A stretch of 64,000 bases of DNA from Bradyrhizobium sp. Ec3.3 (lineage in GTDB: Bacteria; Pseudomonadota; Alphaproteobacteria; Rhizobiales; Xanthobacteraceae): contig NZ_KI421477.1 of assembly GCF_000472925.1 (NCBI RefSeq), forward strand, positions 26,408 to 90,407. The letters are read 5' to 3'. The position numbers and the translations under genes were made by a program. The notes beneath the pieces were generated by a model. That model saw only the letters and a list, made by a program, of their open reading frames with translations. It made no database searches and was not told the origin of the DNA. The stretch's first letter is position 1; every line of letters starts with the position of its first letter. Below, piece after piece: positions 44,768 to 53,357 of this stretch.

Positions 44768-46387
44768 ATGCCAAGGCGGCTCGAAGGTGAGTTTGACTAC
44801 ATTGTCGTCGGGGCCGGCACGGCGGGCTGCATCGTCGCCAACCGGCTCTCGGCTGATCCGAAGAACCGCGTCCTCATTCTCGAGGCCGGCGGCGACGACA
44901 ACTGGATCTGGTTCCACATCCCCGTCGGCTATCTCTTCGCTATCGGCAACCCACGCTCGGACTGGATGTTCAAGACCGAGGCCGAGCCCGGGCTGAACGG
45001 CCGCGCACTCGCCTATCCCCGCGGCAAGGTGATCGGCGGCTGCTCGGCGATCAACGCCATGATCTCGATGCGGGGACAAGCCGCCGACTACGACCATTGG
45101 CGCCAGCTCGGGCTCACTGGCTGGGGCTATGATGACGTGCAGCCGCTGTTCAAGCGGCTGGAGGATCACTTTCTTGGGCCGAGCGAGCATCACGGTGTCG
45201 GCGGCGGCTGGCGCATCGAGGCGCCGCGGCTGTCCTGGACCATTCTCGACGCGGTCGGAGATGCCGCAGAGGAGATGGGCATCAAGCGCATCCCGGATTT
45301 CAACACCGGCGACAATGAGGGCACGAGCTATTTCCACGTCAACCAGAAGCGCGGCCGGCGCTGGTCCTCGGCGCGCGGCTTCCTCAAGCCCGCGCTGAAC
45401 CGGCCCAATCTGCGGCTCGAGAAGCACGTGCTCGTCGATCGTCTCATCATCGAGCAGGGCCGCGCCGTCGGCGTGCGCTTCATCCAGAATGGCGAGACCA
45501 TCGAGGCGCGCGCCAGGCGCGAGGTGATCCTCTCGGCCGGCGCGATCGGCTCGATCCAGGTCCTGCATCGCACCGGCATCGGACCTGCCGACTGGCTGTC
45601 GCCGCTCGGCATCGACATCGTGATGGACCGGCCCGGGGTGGGACGCAATTTGCAGGACCATCTGCAACAGCGCGCGATCTACAAGGTCGAGGGCGTGCGC
45701 ACGCTGAACGAAACCTACTACAATCTGTTCCGCCGCGGCCTGATGGGGCTCGACTATGCTTTCCGCCGCCGCGGTCCCCTCACCATGGCGCCGTCGCAAC
45801 TCGGCATCTTCACCCGTTCCGATGCGACGCGCTCGCGCGCCAACATCCAGTTCCACGTGCAGCCGCTCTCGCTCGACAAGTTCGGCGATCCCCTGCACCG
45901 CTTCCCCGCGATCACGGTCAGCGCCTGCAATCTCCAGCCGACCTCGCGCGGCTCCGTACGCCTGCGCGCGGCGACGCCGGACGAGAAGCCGATCATCGCG
46001 CCGAATTACCTCTCGACCGAAGACGACCGCCAGGTCGGCGCCGACGCCATCCGCACCACGCGCCGCCTGATGCAGCAGAAGGCGCTGGCAAAATATCACC
46101 CGAGCGAATATCTGCCCGGCCCCTCCGTCGGCGATGACGATGCCTCGCTCGCCAAAGCCGCCGGTGATATCGGCACCACCATCTTTCATCCCGTCGGCAC
46201 GGCGAAGATGGGCACGGCCAACGATCCGATGGCCGTCGTCGACGAACGCCTGCGCTTCTACGGCCTCGGCGGCCTGCGCATCGTCGATGCCTCGATCATG
46301 CCGACGATCACGTCAGGCAATACCAACACACCGACTGCGATGATCGCCGAAAAGGGCGCGACGATGATTTTGGAAGATGCGAAGTAA
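44768..46387 (+). CDS. GMC-family FAD oxidoreductase (choline dehydrogenase-like)
   Basis: 539 residues. I start at ATG 44768 after GGAAGCAGA, because an upstream ATG at 44705 falls inside a repeat. FAD-binding DYIVVGAGTAGCIVANRLS opens the protein; GRALAYPRGKVIGGCSAINA is GMC signature 1, SAGAIGSIQVLHRTGIGP signature 2. The catalytic pair is His in FHPVGTAKMG and Asn in SGNTNTPTAMIA. It oxidises an alcohol; close relatives include choline, polyethylene-glycol and aryl-alcohol dehydrogenases. An alpha/beta hydrolase follows 12 bp downstream, suggesting a joint catabolic step on an ester or lactone and its alcohol. Confidence 0.93.
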   Translation: MPRRLEGEFDYIVVGAGTAGCIVANRLSADPKNRVLILEAGGDDNWIWFHIPVGYLFAIGNPRSDWMFKTEAEPGLNGRALAYPRGKVIGGCSAINAMISMRGQAADYDHWRQLGLTGWGYDDVQPLFKRLEDHFLGPSEHHGVGGGWRIEAPRLSWTILDAVGDAAEEMGIKRIPDFNTGDNEGTSYFHVNQKRGRRWSSARGFLKPALNRPNLRLEKHVLVDRLIIEQGRAVGVRFIQNGETIEARARREVILSAGAIGSIQVLHRTGIGPADWLSPLGIDIVMDRPGVGRNLQDHLQQRAIYKVEGVRTLNETYYNLFRRGLMGLDYAFRRRGPLTMAPSQLGIFTRSDATRSRANIQFHVQPLSLDKFGDPLHRFPAITVSACNLQPTSRGSVRLRAATPDEKPIIAPNYLSTEDDRQVGADAIRTTRRLMQQKALAKYHPSEYLPGPSVGDDDASLAKAAGDIGTTIFHPVGTAKMGTANDPMAVVDERLRFYGLGGLRIVDASIMPTITSGNTNTPTAMIAEKGATMILEDAK

Positions 46388-46399
46388 ACGCACCGCGGC

Positions 46400-47293
46400 A
46401 TGATCACTCAGCATCACCATTCGATCGGACCCGCCGGCGCGCAGATTGCGCTGGTGCAGTGGGGAGAGGGAGAGCGGCGCAAGCCGCCCGCGCTGCTGCT
46501 TCACGGCACCGGATTCGTCGCCGACGTCTGGAACGAAGTCGCCCACGATCTCGCATCGAGCTACACCGTCTATGCGCTTGATCGCCGCGGCCACGGCGCG
46601 AGCCACAAGCCCGGCGCCTATCACTTCCTCGATTACGCCGACGATATCTGCCGGGTGATTGAAGCGCTCGATCTCTCCGACATCTACGGCATCGGCCACA
46701 GCGCCGGCGCGACCGACCTGCTGCTCGCGGCAAAGCTCCTGCCCGCCCGTTTCACGCGCCTGTTCGTGATGGAGCCGACCGTGATGGACCCGCGCCAGCC
46801 GCGCGATGCATCGGCGGGATTGAGCGAATGGGCGAGCGCTGCCGTGCAAGGCGTGCTGCGGCGCCAGCGCGAGTTCGACGGTTTTGATGCCGTCTTCAAG
46901 CGCTACCGTGCCGCGCCTGCATTTGCGGATTGGACTGAGGCCTCGCTCTGGGCCTATGTGAAGCACGGCTTCAACCCCCTCGCGGATAGTCGGGTGCGGC
47001 TCTGCTGTACACCCGAGATCGAGTCCGCGATCCTGCGTCCCATCTTCGAAGCGATGGAGCAGATCTACACGGGCGATACGCGCGGCAACCCGTTCGGATA
47101 CCTGACCGAGATCGACTGCCCGGTGCGCATTACGACCGCCGAGAAGTCGGGCGCGATCTACAAGCAGATGGCATCCCGCGCGGTGTCGCTCATTCCGCGC
47201 GTCAGTGCGGAGACCTTCGACGGCGTTGGCCATTGTGTGGCGCAGGAGGCGCCGGCCCTCGTGGTGCAGGCCGTGCTGGAGTTCTCGGCCTAG
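46400..47293 (+). CDS. Alpha/beta hydrolase
   Basis: 297 residues. The oxyanion region is ALLLHGTGFVADVWN; the nucleophile elbow GIGHSAGATD carries Ser; the acid is likely in the RITTAEKSG stretch or nearby and the base is His in FDGVGHCVAQEAP. It follows the GMC oxidoreductase by 12 bp in the same operon. It could hydrolyse an ester or lactone produced or used by the GMC enzyme. Its last four bases overlap the end of the convergent ATC-hydrolase-like gene. Confidence 0.88.
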   Translation: MITQHHHSIGPAGAQIALVQWGEGERRKPPALLLHGTGFVADVWNEVAHDLASSYTVYALDRRGHGASHKPGAYHFLDYADDICRVIEALDLSDIYGIGHSAGATDLLLAAKLLPARFTRLFVMEPTVMDPRQPRDASAGLSEWASAAVQGVLRRQREFDGFDAVFKRYRAAPAFADWTEASLWAYVKHGFNPLADSRVRLCCTPEIESAILRPIFEAMEQIYTGDTRGNPFGYLTEIDCPVRITTAEKSGAIYKQMASRAVSLIPRVSAETFDGVGHCVAQEAPALVVQAVLEFSA

Positions 47294-47772
47294 CCCTGCG
47301 GCCCTTTGCGAAACCTGAAGTCGCAGCAGGCTCCGCCTTCCATGATCGTCTGGCTGCGGGACAGCTCGAGTTCGTCGTTGAAGCCGGCCAGCATGGCATG
47401 GTCTCGATTGCAGTGGACGCGGGCGCCGAGATCCGCGAGACCCAGCTCCTTGTAGAACTCGGCGTATTGACAGCGCGTGACATTGAAATCGAGATGATCT
47501 TCGGACTCCGCGACCACCGTGACATCCATGCCGCCACCGCCGGCCCAGAGCTCCTGCGCCACGGTTCGCAGCGACGCAGTTGACTTTCCATAGGCTGCCG
47601 CCCACCTCGCGCCGTCCTCGGCGGCGAGCCGACGTATCGTTTCGTCAACGACTTCGCGCATTGCGCTTTGACCAAATCGGTCGCGCAACACCTGAATGAA
47701 CGGAATCAGCACGCGCCCTTCGATCTTCCGGCGCTGCAGGTGGCTGATGGCAACTTCGCTCGTATCAACCAT
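47290..47772 (-). CDS. L-2-amino-thiazoline-4-carboxylate hydrolase-like protein
   Basis: 160 residues. The C-terminal half matches the ATC hydrolase family: VTRCQYAEFYKELGLADLGA, CNRDHAMLAGFNDELELSRS and TIMEGGACCDFRF, with several conserved cysteines. The family includes the enzyme that opens 2-aminothiazoline-4-carboxylate in Pseudomonas L-cysteine production, but most members have unknown substrates. The N-terminal third is helical (RRKIEGRVLIPFIQVLRDRF). The start is ATG 47772. It stands alone and converges with the alpha/beta hydrolase. Confidence 0.85.
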   Translation of the reverse strand: MVDTSEVAISHLQRRKIEGRVLIPFIQVLRDRFGQSAMREVVDETIRRLAAEDGARWAAAYGKSTASLRTVAQELWAGGGGMDVTVVAESEDHLDFNVTRCQYAEFYKELGLADLGARVHCNRDHAMLAGFNDELELSRSQTIMEGGACCDFRFRKGPQG

Positions 47773-48102
47773 TGTCGACCGCCTCTTTCATGGACTGACA
47801 TGTTTGTTTCACGCCGCCATCCACGGATCAAACCAGATCTTCTGAAGCGTTGACTTAGATTTTCTATGCCACGAAGATGTGCGCTTCCGGAGCGAGAGGA
47901 CGCTTTGTGCGATGGGCTATCGGTTCCTCCCCTGAACGGTCTGCGAGCGTTAGGAGCATCGGCACGTCACCTCAGCCCGTGATGCTGCCAGGACTGGCCG
48001 GATGCCGTGAGGTCCGGGCGCTCCGCAGGCTCCTCACACACATCTAGGGCATCGCCTTTCGGCCGTTGAGGCGTTGAGGACATTCGAGGTGCTGGCTTGA
48101 CG
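47773..48102. other. Divergent intergenic region, no gene seen
   Basis: 330 bp between the ATC-hydrolase-like gene (minus) and the DUF4336 operon (plus). It must hold promoters for both. A TTGACT at 47850 could be a -35 element for the plus strand, but no good -10 follows at 17 bases. I see no repeat, RNA gene or coding sequence. Confidence 0.4.
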
Positions 48103-48921
48103 ATGCTGACGGAATTCGGTCGCGATATCTGGATCGCAGATGGTCCAAACGTCTCGGTCGCGGGATTTCACTATCACACCCGAATGGCTGTCATGAGGCT
48201 CCCGGACCAAAGCCTTTTCGTCTGGTCACCGACGAAGATCACGGAGAGCTTGCGAGAAGCCGTCGATGCCGTTGGCCAGGTCCGGCACATCGTTGCGCCC
48301 AATTCACTTCATCATCTCTTTCTTCCCGAGTGGAAGCGCGCCTATCCCGGAGCCAAGCTCCACGCCCCGCCTGGCCTGCGACAGAGGCGCGCCGATATCA
48401 GCTTCGACACCGACCTCGGCGATGTACCGAACGCGGATTGGGCCGGGCAGATAGATCAGGTCCAGGTGCGCGGCAATCTGATCACGACGGAGGTGGTGTT
48501 CTTTCATGCTGAGAGCCGAACCGTACTTTTCACCGATCTCCTCCAACAAATTCCATCTCATCTGCTGTCGGGGTGGCGGGCGACCGTTGCGAAGCTGGAT
48601 CGCATGGTTGGGCCCGAGCCGTCGGTGCCGTACAAATTCCGGATTGCGTTTGCCAACCGACGCGTGGCGCGAGAAGCCCTCACGCGCGTTCTCGCGTGGC
48701 CTGCCGAAAAAGTACTGATGGCCCACGGAACGCCGATCGAGACGGATGCATCAGCATTTTTTGCGGCGCGCATTTGCGTGGCTGAGCCCTTAAGCGGCAG
48801 ATCTGAGGCCGCTGGACTTGCGGCCCTCGCTCACGAAATCGTCATCCCATCCAGGAATAAACCCGCCCCTCCCCCGATCACCTCCTCCGAAGCCCAATTC
48901 CGGGCGCAAGGAGAGGCGTGA
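48103..48921 (+). CDS. DUF4336 protein (metallo-beta-lactamase-like fold)
   Basis: 272 residues from ATG 48103; TTG 48097 is an alternative. Matches DUF4336: DIWIADGPNVSVAGFHYHTR at the start, RLPDQSLFVWSPTKIT, VRHIVAPNSLHHLFLPEWK, YPGAKLHAPPGL, and EVVFFHAESRTVLFTDLLQQ. The pattern is that of a beta-lactamase-like fold with a reduced metal site (HHLF in place of HxHxD). The C-terminal 40 residues are Pro/Ala-rich and probably disordered. The stop codon overlaps the start of the metallophosphoesterase gene (TGATG), placing it first in the five-gene operon that ends with an anti-sigma factor. Function unknown. Confidence 0.82.
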   Translation: MLTEFGRDIWIADGPNVSVAGFHYHTRMAVMRLPDQSLFVWSPTKITESLREAVDAVGQVRHIVAPNSLHHLFLPEWKRAYPGAKLHAPPGLRQRRADISFDTDLGDVPNADWAGQIDQVQVRGNLITTEVVFFHAESRTVLFTDLLQQIPSHLLSGWRATVAKLDRMVGPEPSVPYKFRIAFANRRVAREALTRVLAWPAEKVLMAHGTPIETDASAFFAARICVAEPLSGRSEAAGLAALAHEIVIPSRNKPAPPPITSSEAQFRAQGEA

Positions 48922-49859
48922 TGAGCGGACACGACCACGGGGACGACGGCGTCAACCGCCGCAAGGTGCTCGAATGCATGACCTGGGCCGGCACCGGGGT
49001 GCTCTGGACCATCACGGGCGGCGTGCCGCGCTCGCTCGGCATCGTCGATTCCGTCCAGGCCGCAGAAGCGCCCGGCATGACCTTCCTCCAGATCAGCGAC
49101 AGCCATGTCGGCTTCGACAAGCCGGCCAATCCCAACGCGCTCGGCACGCTGGAGGAGGCCGTCAACAAGATCAATGCGATGCCGGCAAAGCCGTCCTTCA
49201 TGATCCACACCGGCGACATCACCCACCTGTCGAAAGCCGCCGAGTTCGACAATGCCGAGCGCATCATCTCGCAGACCAAGCTCGACGTGCACTACGTGCC
49301 GGGCGAGCATGATTTCCTCGACGAGGAGGTGAAGTTCTATCGCGATCGCTATGGTCGCGGCACCAAGGGCCAGGGCTGGTATTCGTTCGATGCCGGCGGC
49401 GTGCATTTCGTCGGCCTCGTCAACGTCGTCGACCTCAAGGCCGGCGGGCTCGGCAATCTCGGCACCGAGCAGCTCGCATGGCTCGAGGACGATCTGCGCG
49501 GCAAATCGAAATCCACTCCGGTCGTGCTGTTCGCCCACATCCCGCTCTGGACCGTCTATCCGCAATGGGGCTGGGGCACCGAGGACGGCGCGCGCGCGCT
49601 CGAATACGTCAAGGGCTTCGGCTCGGTCACCGTGCTCAACGGCCACATCCACCAGGTGATGCAGAAGGTCGAGGGCAACGTCACCTTCCACACCGCACGC
49701 TCCACCGCCTTCCCGCAGCCCGCGCCCGGAGCTGCCCCCTCACCCGGCCCGATGAAGGTCGAGGACGCAAAGCTGCGCTCCATGCTCGGGGTCGCCAGCA
49801 TCAACTTCAAGCAAGGCGATCAGCGCCTCGCCATCATCGACACGCCGCTCCAAGGTTGA
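48921..49859 (+). CDS. Exported calcineurin-like metallophosphoesterase
   Basis: 312 residues. The N-terminus (NRRKVLECMTWAGTG) is a Tat-like signal with NRRK, followed by a weak hydrophobic segment. Metal-binding motifs of the family are DSHVG (Asp60, His62), GDITH (Asp99), PGEHD (129-131), FAHIPLW and NGHIHQ. The usual Asn of GNHD is replaced by Glu129, which changes a metal-bridging residue. The ATG at 48921 follows AAGGAGAGGCGTG. It sits between a DUF4336 gene and a cupredoxin gene, all exported or metal-linked proteins, and is followed by an ECF sigma/anti-sigma pair. The substrate is unknown. Confidence 0.88.
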   Translation: MSGHDHGDDGVNRRKVLECMTWAGTGVLWTITGGVPRSLGIVDSVQAAEAPGMTFLQISDSHVGFDKPANPNALGTLEEAVNKINAMPAKPSFMIHTGDITHLSKAAEFDNAERIISQTKLDVHYVPGEHDFLDEEVKFYRDRYGRGTKGQGWYSFDAGGVHFVGLVNVVDLKAGGLGNLGTEQLAWLEDDLRGKSKSTPVVLFAHIPLWTVYPQWGWGTEDGARALEYVKGFGSVTVLNGHIHQVMQKVEGNVTFHTARSTAFPQPAPGAAPSPGPMKVEDAKLRSMLGVASINFKQGDQRLAIIDTPLQG

Positions 49860-49883
49860 TTCAAGGCTGAACGGAAGCTGACC

Positions 49884-50207
49884 ATGAAGACTCTCAATCG
49901 CCGCGACTTCGGTGTCGCCGTGGCCGCGGCCGTGCTGCTGCCCATCACCAACGCCCGCGCCGACGACATGGAGGTGCATATCGACAATTTCACCTTCCAG
50001 CCGGCCGAGCTCACGGTGAAAACCGGCACCACCATCACCTGGATCAACCGGGACGATATCCCCCACACCATCGTCTCGGCCGGCAAGTTCAGGTCGAAGA
50101 CGCTCGACACCGACGACAAATTCGCGTTCACCTTCACGGCGGCCGGCGATTACAAGTATTTTTGTTCGCTGCATCCCCACATGACGGGGTTGATCAAGGT
50201 TGAGTAA
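49884..50207 (+). CDS. Small exported cupredoxin (amicyanin/plastocyanin-like)
   Basis: 107 residues. NRRDFGVAVAAAVLLP is a Tat signal cleaved after ARA near residue 26. The mature domain has all type I copper ligands: His61 (IPHTIV), Cys94, His97 and Met100 in FCSLHPHM. It probably carries electrons in the periplasm or binds copper. It is third in an operon with DUF4336 and metallophosphoesterase genes and precedes an ECF sigma/anti-sigma pair, so its expression is probably stress-controlled. The ATG at 49884 follows AACGGAAGCTGACC. Confidence 0.93.
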   Translation: MKTLNRRDFGVAVAAAVLLPITNARADDMEVHIDNFTFQPAELTVKTGTTITWINRDDIPHTIVSAGKFRSKTLDTDDKFAFTFTAAGDYKYFCSLHPHMTGLIKVE

Positions 50208-50310
50208 CGGCTCAAACCAAGGCATCACCATCCTGCCCGGCCAGTGGATTGACGCTGGCCGGGCGCGCGCGTCGAAAGCCGGCACCGGCGAAAAGGCAAA
50301 GCGAGCGGCG

Positions 50311-50862
50311 ATGCCCTCCACCAGCGACGATCCCGACAAGGCGCGGCGCTTCCGTGAAGCGGCGCTGCCGCATCTGGACGACGTCTATACGCTCGCGCGC
50401 TATCTGCTGCGTGACGCCTCGGATGCTGAGGATGCCGTGCAGGAGTGCTACCTGCGCGCGCTGAAGCATTTCGACAGCTATCGCGGCCCGGCGATGAAGC
50501 CGTGGCTGTTCGCAATCCTGCGCAACGTCTGCAATGCCGAATATGCGCGTCGGGCGCATTCGCCCGCGGCGATCGAGGATATTCCCGAAGCGGCCGAGCA
50601 GCCGCCGATCTGGCGCGAGACTGAAGCAAATCCCGAAATTGACATGCTGCGCACGCGTGACGCGACGGCGATCAGAAAACTCATCGAGGCTTTGGCCGAA
50701 CCGTTCAAGGAAACTTTTGTGCTGCGGGAGATCAACAACCTGTCCTATCGCGAAATCGCAGACGCCGTCGGCGCGCCGATCGGCACCGTGATGTCCCGCC
50801 TTGCCCGCGCCCGCGCCATGCTGCGCTCAGCCTGGATGGCGGAAGAGGAGCAACCGAAATGA
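50311..50862 (+). CDS. ECF-family sigma factor (cupredoxin operon)
   Basis: 183 residues from ATG 50311; a TTG at 50200 would overlap the cupredoxin stop and add 37 residues without conserved character. Region 2: HLDDVYTLARYLLRDASDAE, EDAVQECYLRALKHFDSYRG and PWLFAILRNVCNAEYARR. Region 4: AEPFKETFVLREINNLSYRE and GAPIGTVMSRLARARAMLR. The stop overlaps the anti-sigma start by four bases (ATGA). It is the third ECF factor in this window and is unrelated in detail to the other two. Confidence 0.93.
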   Translation: MPSTSDDPDKARRFREAALPHLDDVYTLARYLLRDASDAEDAVQECYLRALKHFDSYRGPAMKPWLFAILRNVCNAEYARRAHSPAAIEDIPEAAEQPPIWRETEANPEIDMLRTRDATAIRKLIEALAEPFKETFVLREINNLSYREIADAVGAPIGTVMSRLARARAMLRSAWMAEEEQPK

Positions 50863-51620
50863 CCTGCGACGAGGCAAAGCTTCTGCTTCACGCACTGATC
50901 GACGGCGAGCTCGACGCCGGCCATACCAGCGAGGTCGAGGCGCACATCGCGGCCTGCCCGGCTTGTGCGGCCGAGCTCGCCGCCCAGCGCGAGATGAAGC
51001 ACGTGCTCGCCGATACCGATTTGCGCTACACCGCGCCGGCAAACTTGCGTGCCCGCATCGAGGCCTCGCTGCCGCAGCCGCGCCAGCAGAGCCGCCGCGC
51101 GGTGCTGCGCGGCTTTGCGATGGGCTCGGCGGTCTCGGCGCTCGCCGCCACCGGCCTCGTGGCCATCGTGCTGCGCCAGGATGACCAGCAGCGCATCCTG
51201 TCCGAGGTCGTTTCCGCGCATCTGCGCTCGCTTCAGGCCGGTCATTTGACCGACGTCGTCTCCACCGACCAGCACACCGTAAAACCGTGGTTCAACGGCA
51301 AGCTCGACGTTGCCCCGCCCGTGATCGACCTAACCGCGCAGGGCTTTACGCTGGTCGGCGGCCGGCTCGATTATATCGACGCCCGCGCGATCGGCGCTGT
51401 GATCTACCGGCGCCGCCAGCACATCATCAACCTGTTCGTGTCGCAGACCGCAAGCGCCGAGCACCGCCCGCCGAAGACCCAGACCATGCAGGGCTTCAAC
51501 TGCCGCCGCTGGGGCGACCGCGGCCTGAACTTCTGGGCCGTCAGCGATATCGGCGCCGACGAGCTCGCGGAATTCGTCGACAAGTTCGAGAGGGCGATGA
51601 AGGCGAATGTGGAGGGGTAA
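50859..51620 (+). CDS. Zinc-type (ZAS) membrane anti-sigma factor
   Basis: 253 residues. The N-terminal ZAS domain carries HIAACPAC (HxxxCxxC) after the CDEAKLLLHALIDGELDAGH helix, a zinc-binding, redox-sensitive anti-sigma domain. One membrane helix lies at about 88-106, followed by a periplasmic domain of about 140 residues (VVSAHLRSLQAGHLTDVVST, then QGFTLVGGRLDYIDARAIGA) of a type often found in such anti-sigma factors. It is expected to sequester the sigma factor encoded just upstream. The redox zinc site and the cupredoxin suggest oxidative or copper-linked control; this is inference. Confidence 0.92.
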   Translation: MTCDEAKLLLHALIDGELDAGHTSEVEAHIAACPACAAELAAQREMKHVLADTDLRYTAPANLRARIEASLPQPRQQSRRAVLRGFAMGSAVSALAATGLVAIVLRQDDQQRILSEVVSAHLRSLQAGHLTDVVSTDQHTVKPWFNGKLDVAPPVIDLTAQGFTLVGGRLDYIDARAIGAVIYRRRQHIINLFVSQTASAEHRPPKTQTMQGFNCRRWGDRGLNFWAVSDIGADELAEFVDKFERAMKANVEG

Positions 51621-51673
51621 GGTTCCGTCGAACCACAACAACGTGGTTGCTGGCGCGCAAATCCTTTCCAAGG

Positions 51674-51787
51674 TCGTCCTGGCGAAAGCCAGGACCCATT
51701 ACCACAGAATGCAGTTCTGTGATCGGTACTAGCCCCGAAGTTCTATGAGAGATCACGCGGTATGGGTCCTGGCTTTCGCCAGGATCG
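51674..51787. repeat. Interspersed palindromic repeat, GTCCTGGCGAAAGCCAGGAC type
   Basis: Arms TCGTCCTGGCGAAAGCCAGG and ATGGGTCCTGGCTTTCGCC face each other across an 80-bp centre, with CCCATTACCAC and TATGGG outside. Each arm is itself a small hairpin (CCTGGC/GCCAGG). It fills the gap between the anti-sigma gene and the convergent hpnO gene. Confidence 0.8.
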
Positions 51788-51841
51788 TGGAACCGATAGG
51801 TGGTCGCAATCCCGATCGCTATTGCGGCAAAGTAAGCCTGC

Positions 51842-53233
51842 CTACGCCGACCGCCTCACCGCATTGTCCACCAGCGTCTTGCCGAGCGACCAGATCGCGC
51901 CGGGGACCTTGTGGCTGCCGGCGATGACGTCGTCGAACGCCTTCTCGATCCAGTTGCAGTCTTCTTCGGTGATGGTGAGCGGCGGCAGCAGCTTGATGGT
52001 GTGGCTGCCGTGGCCGGCGACTTGCGTCAGGATCTTGTGGTCCTTGAACAGCGGCACGGTGATGAGCTGGCAGAACAGGCCCTTGTTCGCCGTCTCCAGC
52101 ACGTTCCAGGACGCCCTCAAGCGCAGCGATTTCGGCGGGCCGAATTCGATGCCGATCATGAGGCCCTTGCCGCGCACTTCCTTCATCAGCTCATAGCCGG
52201 GCACCATGCGGGTGAGCGCGAGGCGAAGCTCGGCACCGCGCTTGGCGGCAGCCTCGATGAGCTTCTCGGATTCCATCACGTCCAGCGTGGCGATGCCGGC
52301 GGCCATCCCAAGGTCGTTCTTGGAGAAGGTCGAGCCGTGCACCACCGCACGGTCCATCTGGTTGAAGATCTTGTCGAAGATGCTTTTCCGCGTCAGCACC
52401 GCGCCGACCGGCACGTGGCCGCCCGAGAGCGACTTCGACAGCAGCACCATGTCGGGCTCGACATTCCAGTGCTCGACCGCGAGGAAGCGGCCGGTGCGGC
52501 CCATGCCGGTCTGGATCTCGTCGGCGATGAACAGCGTGCCGTATTTCTTGCAGAGCGCAGCCGCGCCCGGCAGGAACTCGTCGGTGGGCATGTTGACGCC
52601 CTTGCCTTGGATCGGCTCGACGATGAAGCCTGCGACCTCGCGCGAGGACAGCGCCTTTTCCAGCGCGGCGAGATCGTTGAACGGGATCGAGGTGCAGCCG
52701 GGCAGCAACGGCTCGAAGCCGCTGCGGAAATTCGAGTCCCCCGTCAGCGACAGCGCGCCGTAGGTCAGGCCGTGATAGGCGTGGGCGCAATAGACGATGC
52801 CTGGGCGCCCGGTGGCACCGCGCGCAAACTTGATCGCCGCTTCCACACTCTCCGCACCCGAATTGGCAAAGAACGCCTTGTCGAGATAGGGCACATATTT
52901 GAGCAGCCGCTCGGCGAGCACGCCGGCGAGCGTCGAGACGTCGAACTGAACGAGATTGGGCAGATCGGCGTCGAGCACGCTCTTCAGCGCCTCGCGCATC
53001 ACGGGATGGTTGCGGCCGATCGCGAACACACCAAAGCCGGACAGCAGGTCGAGATAGCGCGCGCCATCGCGGTCGTAGAGGTACTGCCCCTGCCCCTTCT
53101 GGAAGCCGACGTCATAACCGATGGTCTTGAGCACCCGAACGAACTGCTCGTTCAGGTGACGCGTATGCAGGGAGCTGCGTTGCGCCTCGCGGTCAGCAAA
53201 GAGCTGGGCCATGTCTGGATTTGGAGTGTGCAT
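51842..53233 (-). CDS. hpnO: Class III aminotransferase, probably HpnO (aminobacteriohopanetriol synthesis)
   Basis: 463 residues, PLP-dependent class III aminotransferase. Motifs: YDRDGARYLDLLSGFGVFAI, NSGAESVEAAIKFARGATGR, the PLP-contacting DEIQTGMGRTG and the PLP lysine in LLSKSLSGGHVP. HpnO converts the ribosyl or formyl hopanoid side chain to the terminal amine of aminobacteriohopanetriol, using an amino acid as donor. I assign hpnO from the position next to hpnN and the rest of the hpn genes; on sequence alone it could be another acetylornithine-like aminotransferase. The ATG at 53233 is divergent from the DUF2147 gene. Confidence 0.78.
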   Translation of the reverse strand: MHTPNPDMAQLFADREAQRSSLHTRHLNEQFVRVLKTIGYDVGFQKGQGQYLYDRDGARYLDLLSGFGVFAIGRNHPVMREALKSVLDADLPNLVQFDVSTLAGVLAERLLKYVPYLDKAFFANSGAESVEAAIKFARGATGRPGIVYCAHAYHGLTYGALSLTGDSNFRSGFEPLLPGCTSIPFNDLAALEKALSSREVAGFIVEPIQGKGVNMPTDEFLPGAAALCKKYGTLFIADEIQTGMGRTGRFLAVEHWNVEPDMVLLSKSLSGGHVPVGAVLTRKSIFDKIFNQMDRAVVHGSTFSKNDLGMAAGIATLDVMESEKLIEAAAKRGAELRLALTRMVPGYELMKEVRGKGLMIGIEFGPPKSLRLRASWNVLETANKGLFCQLITVPLFKDHKILTQVAGHGSHTIKLLPPLTITEEDCNWIEKAFDDVIAGSHKVPGAIWSLGKTLVDNAVRRSA

Positions 53234-53357
53234 CCGCTACATACTTCGGTTGATGGTCGTGTCGTCAACAGAAAACGGTCGTTGCGGCCTTTTGCCCTTT
53301 TTCGGACCATCTTCGCAAGCACAGCTTTAAATCATGTTGCACTGCCAAGGAACTATC

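Noticed and set aside
47850..47880. Sigma-70 promoter for the DUF4336 operon
   Set aside because: TTGACT is present, but no acceptable -10 follows at 16-18 bases, and the distance to the gene is over 200 bp.
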